Part shown: piece after piece, positions 34,622 to 44,580 of the stretch
Numbering within the stretch: the stretch's first letter is position 1
Layout: each line of letters starts with the position of its first letter
DNA from: JBKCUI01 sp052161605
Lineage (GTDB): Bacteria > Planctomycetota > Planctomycetia > Pirellulales > Pirellulaceae
Assembly: GCA_052161605.1 (NCBI GenBank)
Contig: CP197409.1
Reading direction: 5' to 3' (one strand)
Length of the DNA: 64,000 bases
Made by a program: the position numbers and the translations under genes
The notes under the pieces: model-generated
What the model was told of the DNA's origin: nothing
The model's database searches: none
Seen by the model: only the letters and a program-made list of their open reading frames with translations

Positions 34622-37600
34622 TCACTCTTCTAAGGATTCAAAATAGCGATCCAAGCCGTCTCGGAACTCGTCCGGAAGTTCGCGACCTGATTTGCCACTC
34701 GCTTGTAAACTTTCCCGTTGCACCGTTGCTCCGTTCTTTTCCGCAGAACTGCCCAACTGCGCTAGAGCCGAGGTTGCAAAGTCTCCTCCGGAGCGTTTTC
34801 CATCGCCAGGATTGCTTCCCCCCCCGCCACTACCATTTCCTGGACGACGAGCTTGCAACAGCCACTCGATCGCCTCGGTTTCGGCAGCCAGTGTCGGCTT
34901 ACACGTTTCGGATTTCGCTAACAAGCTTTCTGCATCGCTCATCGCTGCAGAAGCTTGCGACAACTGTTGAATCTCGCGTGCAAATTCGGACTCGCCCTCT
35001 GGCAAATCTAAAATGGCTTCAATCACGGCATCGGTTCGCTCGACTAAAGCTTGTTGAATTGTTTTCAAGTTCGAAACGCGTTCATTTAGGTTTGATGCCA
35101 ACAACTGCGGTCTGGCTTGTTCCGTCTCTCGAGTCTGCTCGCGAAGATCGATTTCCGCTGCCAAGATCTTCATGACTTCGAGTACGAGCGATGGCGGTAA
35201 ACTCCCCTTGGGCCCGCCAGGACATTTGCCTCCTTTACAACCAGGACCTACCAACTGCTCGCCCCAACGATCCAGCGTGTCTGCAAGCCATTCCGCATGC
35301 GCTACCGAGGTCCCGGTCTCGTTGCTGGCTAATCTATCAGCCACTAATCCGATCTGCTGCGCGATTCGAACCTCTTGCATTTCGTCGTATACGGTCTGAA
35401 ACTTTCCGTCAGGATTGCGTGTCAAATAGGCGGATAAGTCTTCGAGAATATTCTCAATCGTACTGATGTAGGCTCGCTGCCGTTCGGCCAGCAATTCGGT
35501 TCGGGCTCGGGTGGACTCAGCCACCTCAACAGCATCTGTTCCAAACCCGCCCAAACTGGTTCGACTGACATCGTTGGCTAGCACCAATTCGTATCGTGAT
35601 AAGGCTTTCAATCGTTTGACGAACGTGCTTCCCTCCAAATTAGAAATCAGCTTCTGCAACTCCTCGGCCACCTTTTGAAATTCGGCCAAGAGCGATTCTT
35701 GAGCCGCCACTGCCGCCTGCATTTGGTTTCCCGCCGGACTCGAAGGTTCGCCTCTCGGTTCTTTATCGGGGAGTGGATCTAACGAAACCTTGGGCAACCG
35801 TAGCGACGGCGACGATGGAGAATTCGACTGCCCTGGTGGCTTGCTCTCTTGTGAGCTATTATCCCCAGAGTTCATGCTGGATTCTTTGAGCGAGACCGAA
35901 GGGACCACAGGTTTTGCTTCGCTCGCGTCATCCTGTTTTTGGTTGGCCCCTGCGCCAGCAGATGGCTTTTGTCCCGGGTTGTTCTGGATATCGGAAACGG
36001 ATGTTTGCGGCGACTCGGAATCGGTAGGTTTATTCCCCTTCTCCATGCTCGTCACGGCTGCCGATGCGGCTTGTTTGAGCAAATCGGAAACCGACGGCAT
36101 CCTATTTTCATGGATGTCTTTCAATTGCTGCATCATGTCGGCCAACTTCTCAAGATGATCGACTCCGAAGTTTTCGTTGCGAGCTGCTTCTTGAACCAAT
36201 TTCTCACCACGCTGCGTAAGTGCGTCCAATTGACGAGCTTGTGCAGATTCCGCCGTGGCTTGTGCCTCGATTCGACGCCTCGTTTCTGGGCGATCCAAGT
36301 CCGAAGTTGACAGATCCCTAAGCTCCTTATTGCGTTGATAGAGTTGCTGCTCGCGTTCGTAAACCTCGAGGGCCTGCTTAAACCACTCATCCAATCGACG
36401 AGTCATCCAAATGGCATGCTCGTCCTCCGATAGCACGAACACCGTGTATGTCGGCGAGAAAACTGGCTCGCGGTCCGGCAAGTAGTCCTCAACAAACAAT
36501 CGCAACTGAATAGCCTGTGGTTCGATGCCTTCTGTGGCAGGCGAAAAGGTGCATACAACTTGTGTCAGCTCGGCTGCGTAAGGATCTCCGGCCATGACGA
36601 TCTTTTCCCCTTGGGCTGCAACAGAGGGCGAACCGGGGGCCGGTTTACCTTGCCATTGCATGCCGATCCGTCGAACACCAAAATCGTCTGACGCATCGAT
36701 GGTAAACGTCAACACATCTCGCTCCATCAGGACGCGTTGTTGTTCGAGATCGCGACAAGTGATCGAGGGTGCTTGATCATCGACCGATCGCAGCTTTACT
36801 TGCAACGGTGTCTTGGCTGACAACCCAAGCGAATCATGCCACACTAACTCCAGCGTCTGGGAATCGGCTACCGACACGGGAGGCACCTTTAATGAAGCTC
36901 CTTGTACGCTAACCTCGCTGCCGTTAACGCGAGCCCTTTGCAAGTCACGAGTGGCGACAGCGGTGAGTGTCACGCGACTGCCAGCCACCGTGCTCAAACC
37001 ACCACCTCGCAACGGTCGTTGCAATGGTTCAGAGCGTTGCAAGTAATCAGGAAACTCGATCGACGCAGTCAGCTCCGAGAGCTCGGGACGGGGTTGTGGG
37101 TCTAACTGAATCGAGTGCAACACATCGCCAATTCGAACCTCAGCTTGACTAGCCGCACTTATTGGTGGTAAACGAAACTGAAACGCTCCGCTCTTGGCAT
37201 CCGATTCAATCTTTTGATTTCCTAGCCAAACCGCGCCTCGCTCTGGATTCCACCGCGATGTAGAAGCGATCGTTGCCGAAAACTCAACCGGTTCCGCAGC
37301 GGGGACAACCAAATGCTCAGGCAATGGATCCAACATCGTGAATGTGTATCGATCGATGGCACGCCATGGTAACAGCCAACGTTGCAGAGCGTTCCAACCA
37401 GCAGCAGGAACTACCAACAACGCAATAAGTGCAATCGCAATCGGCAAGCTCGCTGTTCCTATCCATCGTCGATGACGAGGATACGGGACTGCGTCACTCA
37501 AGTCCTTGTTGCTCGTCTCCCGGTCCGCTTGAGCCAACGCAGCACGGCATAGTGATTCACTGGTACCTTGAAAGTCTTGCGTCTTAACAAGCTCCACGAT

Positions 37601-37921
37601 CCCTAACAGATAGTCCCCAAGCCGTGGTTGCGTAATCTTGAGCATCCGAGCGACCTGTTCCAATTGTCGGCTGCGCCAAATCCATCGGTGGCAAACCCAC
37701 GGTAACCAAACCGCTAATCCTAACGAGCCCGTGATGAGAATCGCTCCTCTCACTATTGCCGAAGTGTTGAAGAAACGATCGAGACTGAAAACAAACAGAT
37801 AGGAGAGTATCAAGCCGAACACGGCAGCTGAGATCCCCTCGATTAATTTCACGGTCCAAAGTCGCCGTCTAAATTCGAGAAGCTTAGATCGGGTCTGTTG
37901 GGGCAGTTCCAGTTTCGTCAT
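34622..37921 (-). CDS. Giant DUF4175-like membrane protein with coiled coils
   Basis: About 1100 aa. The N-terminus has two closely spaced transmembrane helices (AAVFGLILSYLFVFSLDRF; a second near residue 60) and a third near residue 165. A large extracytoplasmic portion follows with beta-domains, coiled coils rich in Glu and Gln (EREQQLYQRNKELRDLST; QLDALTQRGEKLVQEAA), a disordered Ser/Pro stretch and a glycine-rich tail (GNGSGGGGSNPGDG). It is similar to the DUF4175 proteins that accompany MoxR/DUF58/VWA clusters. The start at 37921 (MTKLELPQ) is chosen; 37966 is an alternative. Confidence 0.75.
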   Translation of the reverse strand: MTKLELPQQTRSKLLEFRRRLWTVKLIEGISAAVFGLILSYLFVFSLDRFFNTSAIVRGAILITGSLGLAVWLPWVCHRWIWRSRQLEQVARMLKITQPRLGDYLLGIVELVKTQDFQGTSESLCRAALAQADRETSNKDLSDAVPYPRHRRWIGTASLPIAIALIALLVVPAAGWNALQRWLLPWRAIDRYTFTMLDPLPEHLVVPAAEPVEFSATIASTSRWNPERGAVWLGNQKIESDAKSGAFQFRLPPISAASQAEVRIGDVLHSIQLDPQPRPELSELTASIEFPDYLQRSEPLQRPLRGGGLSTVAGSRVTLTAVATRDLQRARVNGSEVSVQGASLKVPPVSVADSQTLELVWHDSLGLSAKTPLQVKLRSVDDQAPSITCRDLEQQRVLMERDVLTFTIDASDDFGVRRIGMQWQGKPAPGSPSVAAQGEKIVMAGDPYAAELTQVVCTFSPATEGIEPQAIQLRLFVEDYLPDREPVFSPTYTVFVLSEDEHAIWMTRRLDEWFKQALEVYEREQQLYQRNKELRDLSTSDLDRPETRRRIEAQATAESAQARQLDALTQRGEKLVQEAARNENFGVDHLEKLADMMQQLKDIHENRMPSVSDLLKQAASAAVTSMEKGNKPTDSESPQTSVSDIQNNPGQKPSAGAGANQKQDDASEAKPVVPSVSLKESSMNSGDNSSQESKPPGQSNSPSSPSLRLPKVSLDPLPDKEPRGEPSSPAGNQMQAAVAAQESLLAEFQKVAEELQKLISNLEGSTFVKRLKALSRYELVLANDVSRTSLGGFGTDAVEVAESTRARTELLAERQRAYISTIENILEDLSAYLTRNPDGKFQTVYDEMQEVRIAQQIGLVADRLASNETGTSVAHAEWLADTLDRWGEQLVGPGCKGGKCPGGPKGSLPPSLVLEVMKILAAEIDLREQTRETEQARPQLLASNLNERVSNLKTIQQALVERTDAVIEAILDLPEGESEFAREIQQLSQASAAMSDAESLLAKSETCKPTLAAETEAIEWLLQARRPGNGSGGGGSNPGDGKRSGGDFATSALAQLGSSAEKNGATVQRESLQASGKSGRELPDEFRDGLDRYFESLEE

Positions 37922-38035
37922 GATTCCATCGAACCTTATTTCGGTAACAAGAGTCCATCGCGACATCTTCTAGCAGCAAAGAGTATACCACAATCAATTA
38001 CCTAACTGCTCCTGCCAAAACTAAAGAAATACCGG

Positions 38036-38668
38036 TCAATCTATGATCGATTTTCGAAATTCCTTAATCAACTTGGTTTCTCCTGTCGAATTTCTGAGGC
38101 CCATGGTCGCGTTAATGCGCTCGCTAACCAACCCAGGCAATTCCACACTGGAGAGGATCGATTGATATTGGTTGTCCACGAGGCGATACATAGACAGATT
38201 CTTGCCATCGTGCCGCCAAACCTCGGGTACCTTCATCGCAGCGAACAAATCCATCTTTTTTATTGCGGAAGATGTCAACTCGACCTCGACAATTAAATCG
38301 GGGGGCGGATCGACCTCGAAATCCATGTCCTTCTTGCCCAGAACCTGTGCAGCGTGAGTGACATAGTAGGACTCATCTGGTTCGAACCCCTTTGACAAAC
38401 CAGAGTGCTTCACTGTCATCGAAGCCACGCTGATAATCTCTATGTCATGAACTTCGGAATAGGTCTCGATCAGTCGCCCAAGCAAACGCCCTATATTCTC
38501 ATGCTCCCTGGCCGGACTCATCATTTCTAGAATCCCTCGGTCGTAAGTCATGCGTGGAGTGCGTCCATCACGTTGGTCAGAAAGTGCATCATAGGTTTCC
38601 CAAGCGACCTCTCGTAGGACCATGCGCACCTCTGGCAATGTAAGTTGACCTAGCAGTTTGTCAGCCAT
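38036..38668 (-). CDS. Uma2-family (DUF820) endonuclease-like protein
   Basis: This 210-aa protein has the PD-(D/E)xK-like Uma2 pattern: YDRGILEMMSPAREHENIG, EPDESYYV, then PPPDLIVEVELTSSAIKKMD and PEVWRHDG. Members are abundant in cyanobacteria and planctomycetes; their activity is not established. AGGAGTG precedes the ATG at 38668. It separates the 38720-40945 VWA gene and the DUF4175-like gene, both of which belong to a conserved cluster, so it looks inserted. Confidence 0.85.
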   Translation of the reverse strand: MADKLLGQLTLPEVRMVLREVAWETYDALSDQRDGRTPRMTYDRGILEMMSPAREHENIGRLLGRLIETYSEVHDIEIISVASMTVKHSGLSKGFEPDESYYVTHAAQVLGKKDMDFEVDPPPDLIVEVELTSSAIKKMDLFAAMKVPEVWRHDGKNLSMYRLVDNQYQSILSSVELPGLVSERINATMGLRNSTGETKLIKEFRKSIID

Positions 38669-38719
38669 AGGAGCACTCCTGTTCCGTAAAATACAACCGC
38701 TATCATGATTGCCCATCCA

Positions 38720-40945
38720 TCATACCAGCCCCGCAAGCTTCCGACCAATCCATAACAAACTCATCAAACCGATCAACAAACCGACCCAAAGCGGATGCCC
38801 CCATAGACGAATGCGGCGTGTCTCAGGCTCTGGCTCAGGAATTTTCCGTATAGCCGTTAACACTTGTTCGATGTCTTCGGGTTTCACCACCTGCCCCCGG
38901 GTAATCGCTGCGACCTCCTGAAGCGAAGCGAAATTCACAGGCTGCCCTAACCGCTCTCGCACCATCCCTTGAACACTGATCGTTGTTTGCAACGTGCCTC
39001 CGGTCTCTCGACAAGTCAAAGTCGCTCGGTGTTCGCCAATCTCCTGAGGTACAAACGAGCCGGTAAACAATCCCCACTGTCCTGTCTCGGCTTGAGATGA
39101 TAACTGCACGTTCTGCACATTCCCCGACGGTGCCACCAATTGCACGGCAACTTGTCCGGTTTGCAGCGGTTCACCATCGGCAGCCATGACATTGGCATTC
39201 AACGATAGCGTTTGACCTGTTCTTGGACGGTCTGGGGAATAAAACAAACGCATGGAATCCCCTCCAGCCATGTTTCGTTGGTATGCCATCCACCGTGCTA
39301 CTTGGCCCCAGAAACGATAATGGTATTTATCCTCGACTCCTTCTCGCCAACGCCACGCTCCGTCGGTTCCCATAAACAGGATCTTGCCCGCACCGAACGT
39401 TTTGGTCACTAGTAACGGAATCCGCCCCTCCGCATTCGACTCGCTGGAGTGAACCGCTAACACCTGCGAACCAATCTTCGCTCGCAACACCGGTGCATAC
39501 CATTGAAAGCCAGGCAATCGATTCCACAACGCCATATTGTTCTCTGCGGAATCGGCTAACTTAGTCAGCAAACTTTGGCTGCCGACCTCGGTCAACTGCA
39601 ACTGAGCGGGGACCCGGTTTCCCCAACCGCGTGGCTGAGCGAAATCAAATACAACAGGAAAGAGATCCGATAACTCCGTATCGATCAGCGAAAATTGGCG
39701 ACCTCGCATCCCCGGCATCAAGATCAAACCGGTCGCTTGGTTTTGTACTAAGCCTTTGATGCGACGACAATCCTCAACCGTTAGCTGGCCATCACCGATC
39801 CCTACGTCCCCAAGGAATATGACATCGTAAGTGGATAATGCATCCACCGAATCTGGGAACTGAGGCAAGTATTCCTTCCCGCCCCCCATAGCTTCGACAT
39901 CAGGTTGGTAAAGCACACAACGAACCTCTACACCAGGATCGCGAGACAAAGCGTTTCTTAAAAATCGATACTCCCAACGCGAATACGATTCGACGATCAG
40001 CACCTTGAGCGACTCACGCCGAATCTCAATCGGAACCGTTAAGCGATTGTTTTCAACGATGCGTTCGCCGTCTACAACCTCCACCTCGACGTTCAGTTCA
40101 TAGTCCCCAATCTTCTGAGGATTCCAAAGAAACGCTTGCTGCAACGTGCCGTTCGCGGGCATCGTTAACCGATTGACCATTCGTTCACCGTCGTTCGATG
40201 AAAAGGTCACGTCGACATCGACATCCCGAGGCAGCGTGCTGCTGATCGTGAACGGAATACGAGTCGGCTTGTTGACAACACCGAACGTGGGAGCTTCGAG
40301 ACTGACCAACTCCAAATCGGGAAGCGGCGTTTCGCTCCCCACAGCTACCGCCCAAACCGGGACATCATTGGTCCGCAACAGTGTTGCTGTTACACTAGGG
40401 GAATTGCCATGGTTCCAGCTCCCGTCGGTCAGCATCACGATGCCTCGCAGGTTGGAATGCTTTTCCACCGTCCGTTGCAAGGCAATATCGATATCGGTAG
40501 CAGAAGTCGGCGGATTCAACTCCGACGAAAAAGGCTCAATCACGATTTTTATCTCACGATTTCTCTCCCCGACCGCAGGTGACCAAAAATCGGGATTGAG
40601 AAACCTCTCAATGGACTCCTTGCGCGACACGACCTCGTCTTTCTCAGCCCCCCCAGGCGATGGCACATCCTGCGTGTTCATGCTGTCGGATTCATCCCAC
40701 AACACCACCAGGACTGGCTCGGTCTCAGGCAAGAAAGACTGAACCCACTCCGGTTGGCAAATCATCAACGCGACCAAAATTAACAAAGCGATGCGCAGCA
40801 GCTCCAGCCCTCCAATCATTCGCTTGTAACCAGACCGGCGAATGGCAATAACCGCGAGCACGACTCCGGTCAGTACCAAAAGCACGGCAAACGAAAACGC
40901 GAGTCCGCTGGTACCTGAAAAGCTAAGCGTTTGCGTTTCCGTCAT
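38720..40945 (-). CDS. Membrane VWA/glutamine-amidotransferase-like protein
   Basis: This 741-aa protein begins with two transmembrane helices (FAVLLVLTGVVLAVIAI; LRIALLILVALMI). A VWA-like region carries a degenerate MIDAS motif (DESDSMNTQ), then GIVMLTDGSWNHGN. The centre resembles the class I glutamine-amidotransferase-like domain of planctomycete VWA proteins (VILMPGMRGRQFSL; VLAVHSSE). A C-terminal helix (PLWVGLLIGLMSLLWIG) follows. Its ATG overlaps the BatA-like stop by four bases, so the two are translated together. A role in envelope surveillance is inferred from the cluster only. Confidence 0.85.
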   Translation of the reverse strand: MTETQTLSFSGTSGLAFSFAVLLVLTGVVLAVIAIRRSGYKRMIGGLELLRIALLILVALMICQPEWVQSFLPETEPVLVVLWDESDSMNTQDVPSPGGAEKDEVVSRKESIERFLNPDFWSPAVGERNREIKIVIEPFSSELNPPTSATDIDIALQRTVEKHSNLRGIVMLTDGSWNHGNSPSVTATLLRTNDVPVWAVAVGSETPLPDLELVSLEAPTFGVVNKPTRIPFTISSTLPRDVDVDVTFSSNDGERMVNRLTMPANGTLQQAFLWNPQKIGDYELNVEVEVVDGERIVENNRLTVPIEIRRESLKVLIVESYSRWEYRFLRNALSRDPGVEVRCVLYQPDVEAMGGGKEYLPQFPDSVDALSTYDVIFLGDVGIGDGQLTVEDCRRIKGLVQNQATGLILMPGMRGRQFSLIDTELSDLFPVVFDFAQPRGWGNRVPAQLQLTEVGSQSLLTKLADSAENNMALWNRLPGFQWYAPVLRAKIGSQVLAVHSSESNAEGRIPLLVTKTFGAGKILFMGTDGAWRWREGVEDKYHYRFWGQVARWMAYQRNMAGGDSMRLFYSPDRPRTGQTLSLNANVMAADGEPLQTGQVAVQLVAPSGNVQNVQLSSQAETGQWGLFTGSFVPQEIGEHRATLTCRETGGTLQTTISVQGMVRERLGQPVNFASLQEVAAITRGQVVKPEDIEQVLTAIRKIPEPEPETRRIRLWGHPLWVGLLIGLMSLLWIGRKLAGLV

Positions 40946-42984
40946 GCCGCAGCCCTCAGTGGAGTCTTTACGGTTTCGGCCCGCTTTTCCGGTTTCTGAG
41001 GCATGCAGAGGATCGCTTCCACAATCAGAGCCAACCCCATCCCAATGACAAACAACCTCCAGATCTCACTTGCCAAACTCCGACCACTTCCAATTTGGTC
41101 CTCGACGATCTGAAAATCCAAACCGGCCAACAAGCTTTCGATTTCCGGTTTGGCGAGATACTGCGAGCGGTCTTCTGCGACGGGGCGATTCATCGCGATC
41201 CATTGTTTCTCATCGCCGTAAATGCCAGCCCTTGCGCGGCGATCCCCTATCCACTCTTCGTCGGTGTGCGAGTGAACGTGAGGCATTTGGTTAACCACGC
41301 GAGCCGGTACGCTTCCCGCTGTCAACGTCTTGGCATTGCCGATGGTTTCGGCTCCCGAGGCAATGGCACGCTGAATAGCCACGAACAACGTGATCCCCTC
41401 GCGATCCAAACTGGAATGAGTTCCGACCGGCCAAGTGCTCAGAAAATAAATCGTCCCGCCTCCCGTTTTGGAACGCTGGAGCAAAACAGCCCCGTTCTCG
41501 AGTTGCGCCAAGGTCGTTGCTGGAAATGCTCGGTCTGCATCCGACGAAGCTTCAAGGGCCCGCAGTTCCGCAAACTGATAAAAGCGGAGCTCGTTCACGG
41601 GTAGCGATTGTCCGTTGCGAGTACGGGCTAACAAATCTTCGTCGCTGTTCCAATAACGGACCACCTGCCCCTGGCGATCGATGTCGGACCATCTCCCCCA
41701 ACGCCAACCGGCAAAGTGATTCTCGTTCGCTTCGCTCGGTGGTAGAAATACGATCGAGCGACCACTCTCGAGAAAGTTGAACATCACCCGGGCAAGATCC
41801 GCGTCAGGCAGGGGAGCTTGCCAGACAAGTAACGCGGTGGATTGCCAATCGATCAAAGCCGTTTGATCAGGCGTGAGGACTTGCGATTCGTGATCGACTC
41901 CACTTAGAGCAGGAGTTTCCGACGCACGCAGAATCGCACGAGTATAGATAGGCTGCTCGGTGACGATGACGGTGCGGCGAATTGGTTCCGGTGCAAAAGC
42001 AAAGTAAGCGAAGTTGTCACTCTCGTTTTCATCATACGGAATCTGCACCGATCCCCAACCCGACTCGAGCTCTTTGTCGATCGGGATTCGATGACCGATC
42101 AGCGTGGTCGCCTCACCGCTGAGTTCCAGGTCGTGCACGGATCGGAGCCCGTTGATTGTAAACGTGAGCGGTATTTTTACTTGATCGGTTTTTCCCGTAA
42201 CCGTTATGTCGAGTACCAATTCGGCGTTGTTCGAGTCTGACACAGATTGCCTTCGAACTCGATCGACTGTGACGGTTAGATTGCTATCGGCTGGTTCCGG
42301 ATATTGCAGAATTTGAAACCGCACACCGTCCCTTTTGGCAAAGCTACTTTGAAGGGCGCGCCATCGGCTACTATCTGCATTCCAATCGTTGGATGCTGCG
42401 TCGGATACGAGCCAAACATCCGTTCGGCCTGTTTCATTTTGAACGATGTAGTCCAAAGCAGTCTGCAACATGACCGGGATATCGGCAGAAGCGTCCGTCG
42501 GACCAGTTCGTGGATGATCCAGCAAATCGCTCGGGCGATCGAGCAGTAGCGGAGTTGGCGAACCGCTTTCGATCAGTACGATCGGCTTTTGGTAGCCCAT
42601 GGTTTGCAAGGCTTCTACAATTTTTTCCAATCCCGACTGTAGTTTCGATTGGCCAGTGTTGGTGCGTTGTTGCTGCATGCTTGCCGAGCGATCCAGTAGC
42701 ACCAAAATGGTTTCGGGTTGGCCTCCCGTAATCGATCCGATCCAACCTGAAGAAAGGGGGCGGCTGACAGCGAAAATCAGCCCGGCGATCGCAATCATCC
42801 GAGCGGTTAGAATGAGAATCTGTTTGAGGCGTGCCATGCCTCGATTCATTCTTTTGGCCATCAATAGGAATTGCATGGCTCCCCAATCGATCGAACGATG
42901 CCTACGTTGATTCAATAAATGAATCACGATCGGCAACGCAATCAACGGTAAAGCCAATAGCCAAACGGGACTCAGAAATGTCAT
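40942..42984 (-). CDS. BatA/aerotolerance-type VWA membrane protein
   Basis: This 680-aa protein has the N-terminal aerotolerance signature (MTFLSPVWLLALPLIALPIV, then HLLNQRRHRSIDWGAMQFL). Two membrane helices and a VWA domain with an intact MIDAS (LVLLDRSASM) follow, and a long extracytoplasmic part ends in a C-terminal helix (RLFVIGMGLALIVEAIL). BatA-like proteins occur with MoxR and DUF58 proteins and are thought to act at the membrane as chaperone-like complexes. It sits 13 bases after the stop of the upstream gene, and its last codons overlap the next start. Confidence 0.88.
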   Translation of the reverse strand: MTFLSPVWLLALPLIALPIVIHLLNQRRHRSIDWGAMQFLLMAKRMNRGMARLKQILILTARMIAIAGLIFAVSRPLSSGWIGSITGGQPETILVLLDRSASMQQQRTNTGQSKLQSGLEKIVEALQTMGYQKPIVLIESGSPTPLLLDRPSDLLDHPRTGPTDASADIPVMLQTALDYIVQNETGRTDVWLVSDAASNDWNADSSRWRALQSSFAKRDGVRFQILQYPEPADSNLTVTVDRVRRQSVSDSNNAELVLDITVTGKTDQVKIPLTFTINGLRSVHDLELSGEATTLIGHRIPIDKELESGWGSVQIPYDENESDNFAYFAFAPEPIRRTVIVTEQPIYTRAILRASETPALSGVDHESQVLTPDQTALIDWQSTALLVWQAPLPDADLARVMFNFLESGRSIVFLPPSEANENHFAGWRWGRWSDIDRQGQVVRYWNSDEDLLARTRNGQSLPVNELRFYQFAELRALEASSDADRAFPATTLAQLENGAVLLQRSKTGGGTIYFLSTWPVGTHSSLDREGITLFVAIQRAIASGAETIGNAKTLTAGSVPARVVNQMPHVHSHTDEEWIGDRRARAGIYGDEKQWIAMNRPVAEDRSQYLAKPEIESLLAGLDFQIVEDQIGSGRSLASEIWRLFVIGMGLALIVEAILCMPQKPEKRAETVKTPLRAAA

Positions 42985-42997
42985 TTGAGTCTCCGGC

Positions 42998-44542
42998 TTA
43001 GAACCATCGCAGAAACCGCTTTCGGAATTCTTCCATCAACTGATAGATGTTGTAAGACCATTGCTGAACCACAACCGTATTTCCATACACTTTGTCGCTG
43101 AGAACTTGCGTCCCCTCTGGCTGCATCTTAATCGTCACTTCGGTCACAACATCTGGTTTCAGTTGGATCCGAACGTAACGATCCGTGCCGTTTAGTGGCA
43201 TTTCAAAGCCCTTCAACAAGGCAATCAGCTGTTGATTTCGATTAGGTGGCATCGTGTGCAATATGGCGATACCATTCTCATCGGTTTTCGCCGTATAACG
43301 GTTGCCTGCTTCAAAAACGATCTCTTTACCCTGACGTGATCCGATCAGCAAGTTAGTCATTGCGAAGGCGGTACCTAGAATTTGGGAACCTCCATCAAAC
43401 CAGTACTGATATGGCCGTGAAGCAACTTCAACTCCGGGAAGTGGCTTGTTGTTGCGATCCACTACTGTCACTTTAACCGAAGTAGCAGGAATCATTTTGA
43501 GCGTGGGCTCAATTTGAGGTCCTCTCGATCGAAATAACTGTGGATACGCCACAAAGACGCCTAGCCTTTCTGCCATATCAGGGAAGAAAGGAAGAACGTC
43601 TTCCTTGGTAGGGGGCTTTGGCACCCAGCCATCGCAAATCGGTATTAACTGGAGGACTTCGTCGGTGGGCATTGACTCGAAGACAAACGTACCATCCTCT
43701 GCAATGATTGTTTTGTCCAACCAACGCCAAGTTGAAAACCAGTTGAATCGTCGGCCGTCTGACCCTCGGCGATTGATCGCGGCGGAAACGATACCGTTTT
43801 TGACAGGCCTAGTCACGGAATCATCAAGCTTCCCTTCGACCCGCGTCCCAACGGCCAACTTGATATTTCTCAATAGAACGCGGCTCCGGTCTGCGGGGTC
43901 AATCTCGATCAACTCGCTGAACAACGTCGGCTCGCCAGGGACAATCTTCATCATCCGGAACCATGTCTTATTCGACTCGTACACGGGGGATACAAGCATC
44001 CCATTCTCGGCGAGCTTCCAATCACTCATTCGCGTGTCACCGCTGACCAATCCGTACAAATCGGTCTTGATGGGCTCCCCAGAATTTGCATCCACAGCCG
44101 TGGCGGCAATGCGAAAACCTATCTTGAGAGGGACTTCTGCGGGGGCATCATCGACACTGCGATCCTCTCGGAACGTTACAAAGTCCGGGTGCTCGACCGA
44201 AATCGTAACGGTACCGACCTCGAGCTTTTCAGTCATGTATTTTGGATAGGGCAAATCCACGAGCCCCTCCGCACTGGTCTGCATTTTTGGCAAGAGACCA
44301 AACAGCTCTTCCCGCCATCCCCAATGACTACTAGGCTCCGCTTTGGTTCTCAAACCCGACGGAAACACGGTTGCATTCTCAATCGGATGACCATCAGGAT
44401 CTTTCACTAAAACCTGCAAGGTCAACATCTCGACCTTGGGCTTGCCGTCCTTTTCTGCGTCCGGTGCCTGTAGTCCGAATGCAGGCTCGAGATAGCCTAC
44501 GACTAGGAACGAGGCCAAACACAACATTGTTACAAGTCGCAT
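42998..44542 (-). CDS. Secreted carboxypeptidase-regulatory-like protein
   Basis: This 514-aa protein has a signal peptide (LVTMLCLASFLVVGYLEPAFG). It holds several beta-sandwich segments of the type LTLQVLVKDPDGHPIENATV and VKVTVVDRNNKPLPGVEV, which are carboxypeptidase regulatory-like folds. GAGGGGAAA precedes the ATG. It occurs between the DUF58 gene and the BatA-like gene. There is no catalytic motif. The function is unknown; it may be an extracytoplasmic partner. Confidence 0.75.
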   Translation of the reverse strand: MRLVTMLCLASFLVVGYLEPAFGLQAPDAEKDGKPKVEMLTLQVLVKDPDGHPIENATVFPSGLRTKAEPSSHWGWREELFGLLPKMQTSAEGLVDLPYPKYMTEKLEVGTVTISVEHPDFVTFREDRSVDDAPAEVPLKIGFRIAATAVDANSGEPIKTDLYGLVSGDTRMSDWKLAENGMLVSPVYESNKTWFRMMKIVPGEPTLFSELIEIDPADRSRVLLRNIKLAVGTRVEGKLDDSVTRPVKNGIVSAAINRRGSDGRRFNWFSTWRWLDKTIIAEDGTFVFESMPTDEVLQLIPICDGWVPKPPTKEDVLPFFPDMAERLGVFVAYPQLFRSRGPQIEPTLKMIPATSVKVTVVDRNNKPLPGVEVASRPYQYWFDGGSQILGTAFAMTNLLIGSRQGKEIVFEAGNRYTAKTDENGIAILHTMPPNRNQQLIALLKGFEMPLNGTDRYVRIQLKPDVVTEVTIKMQPEGTQVLSDKVYGNTVVVQQWSYNIYQLMEEFRKRFLRWF

Positions 44543-44580
44543 ACACTTTCCCCTCTTTTCCTGTACTATCTGTTGCCTAG

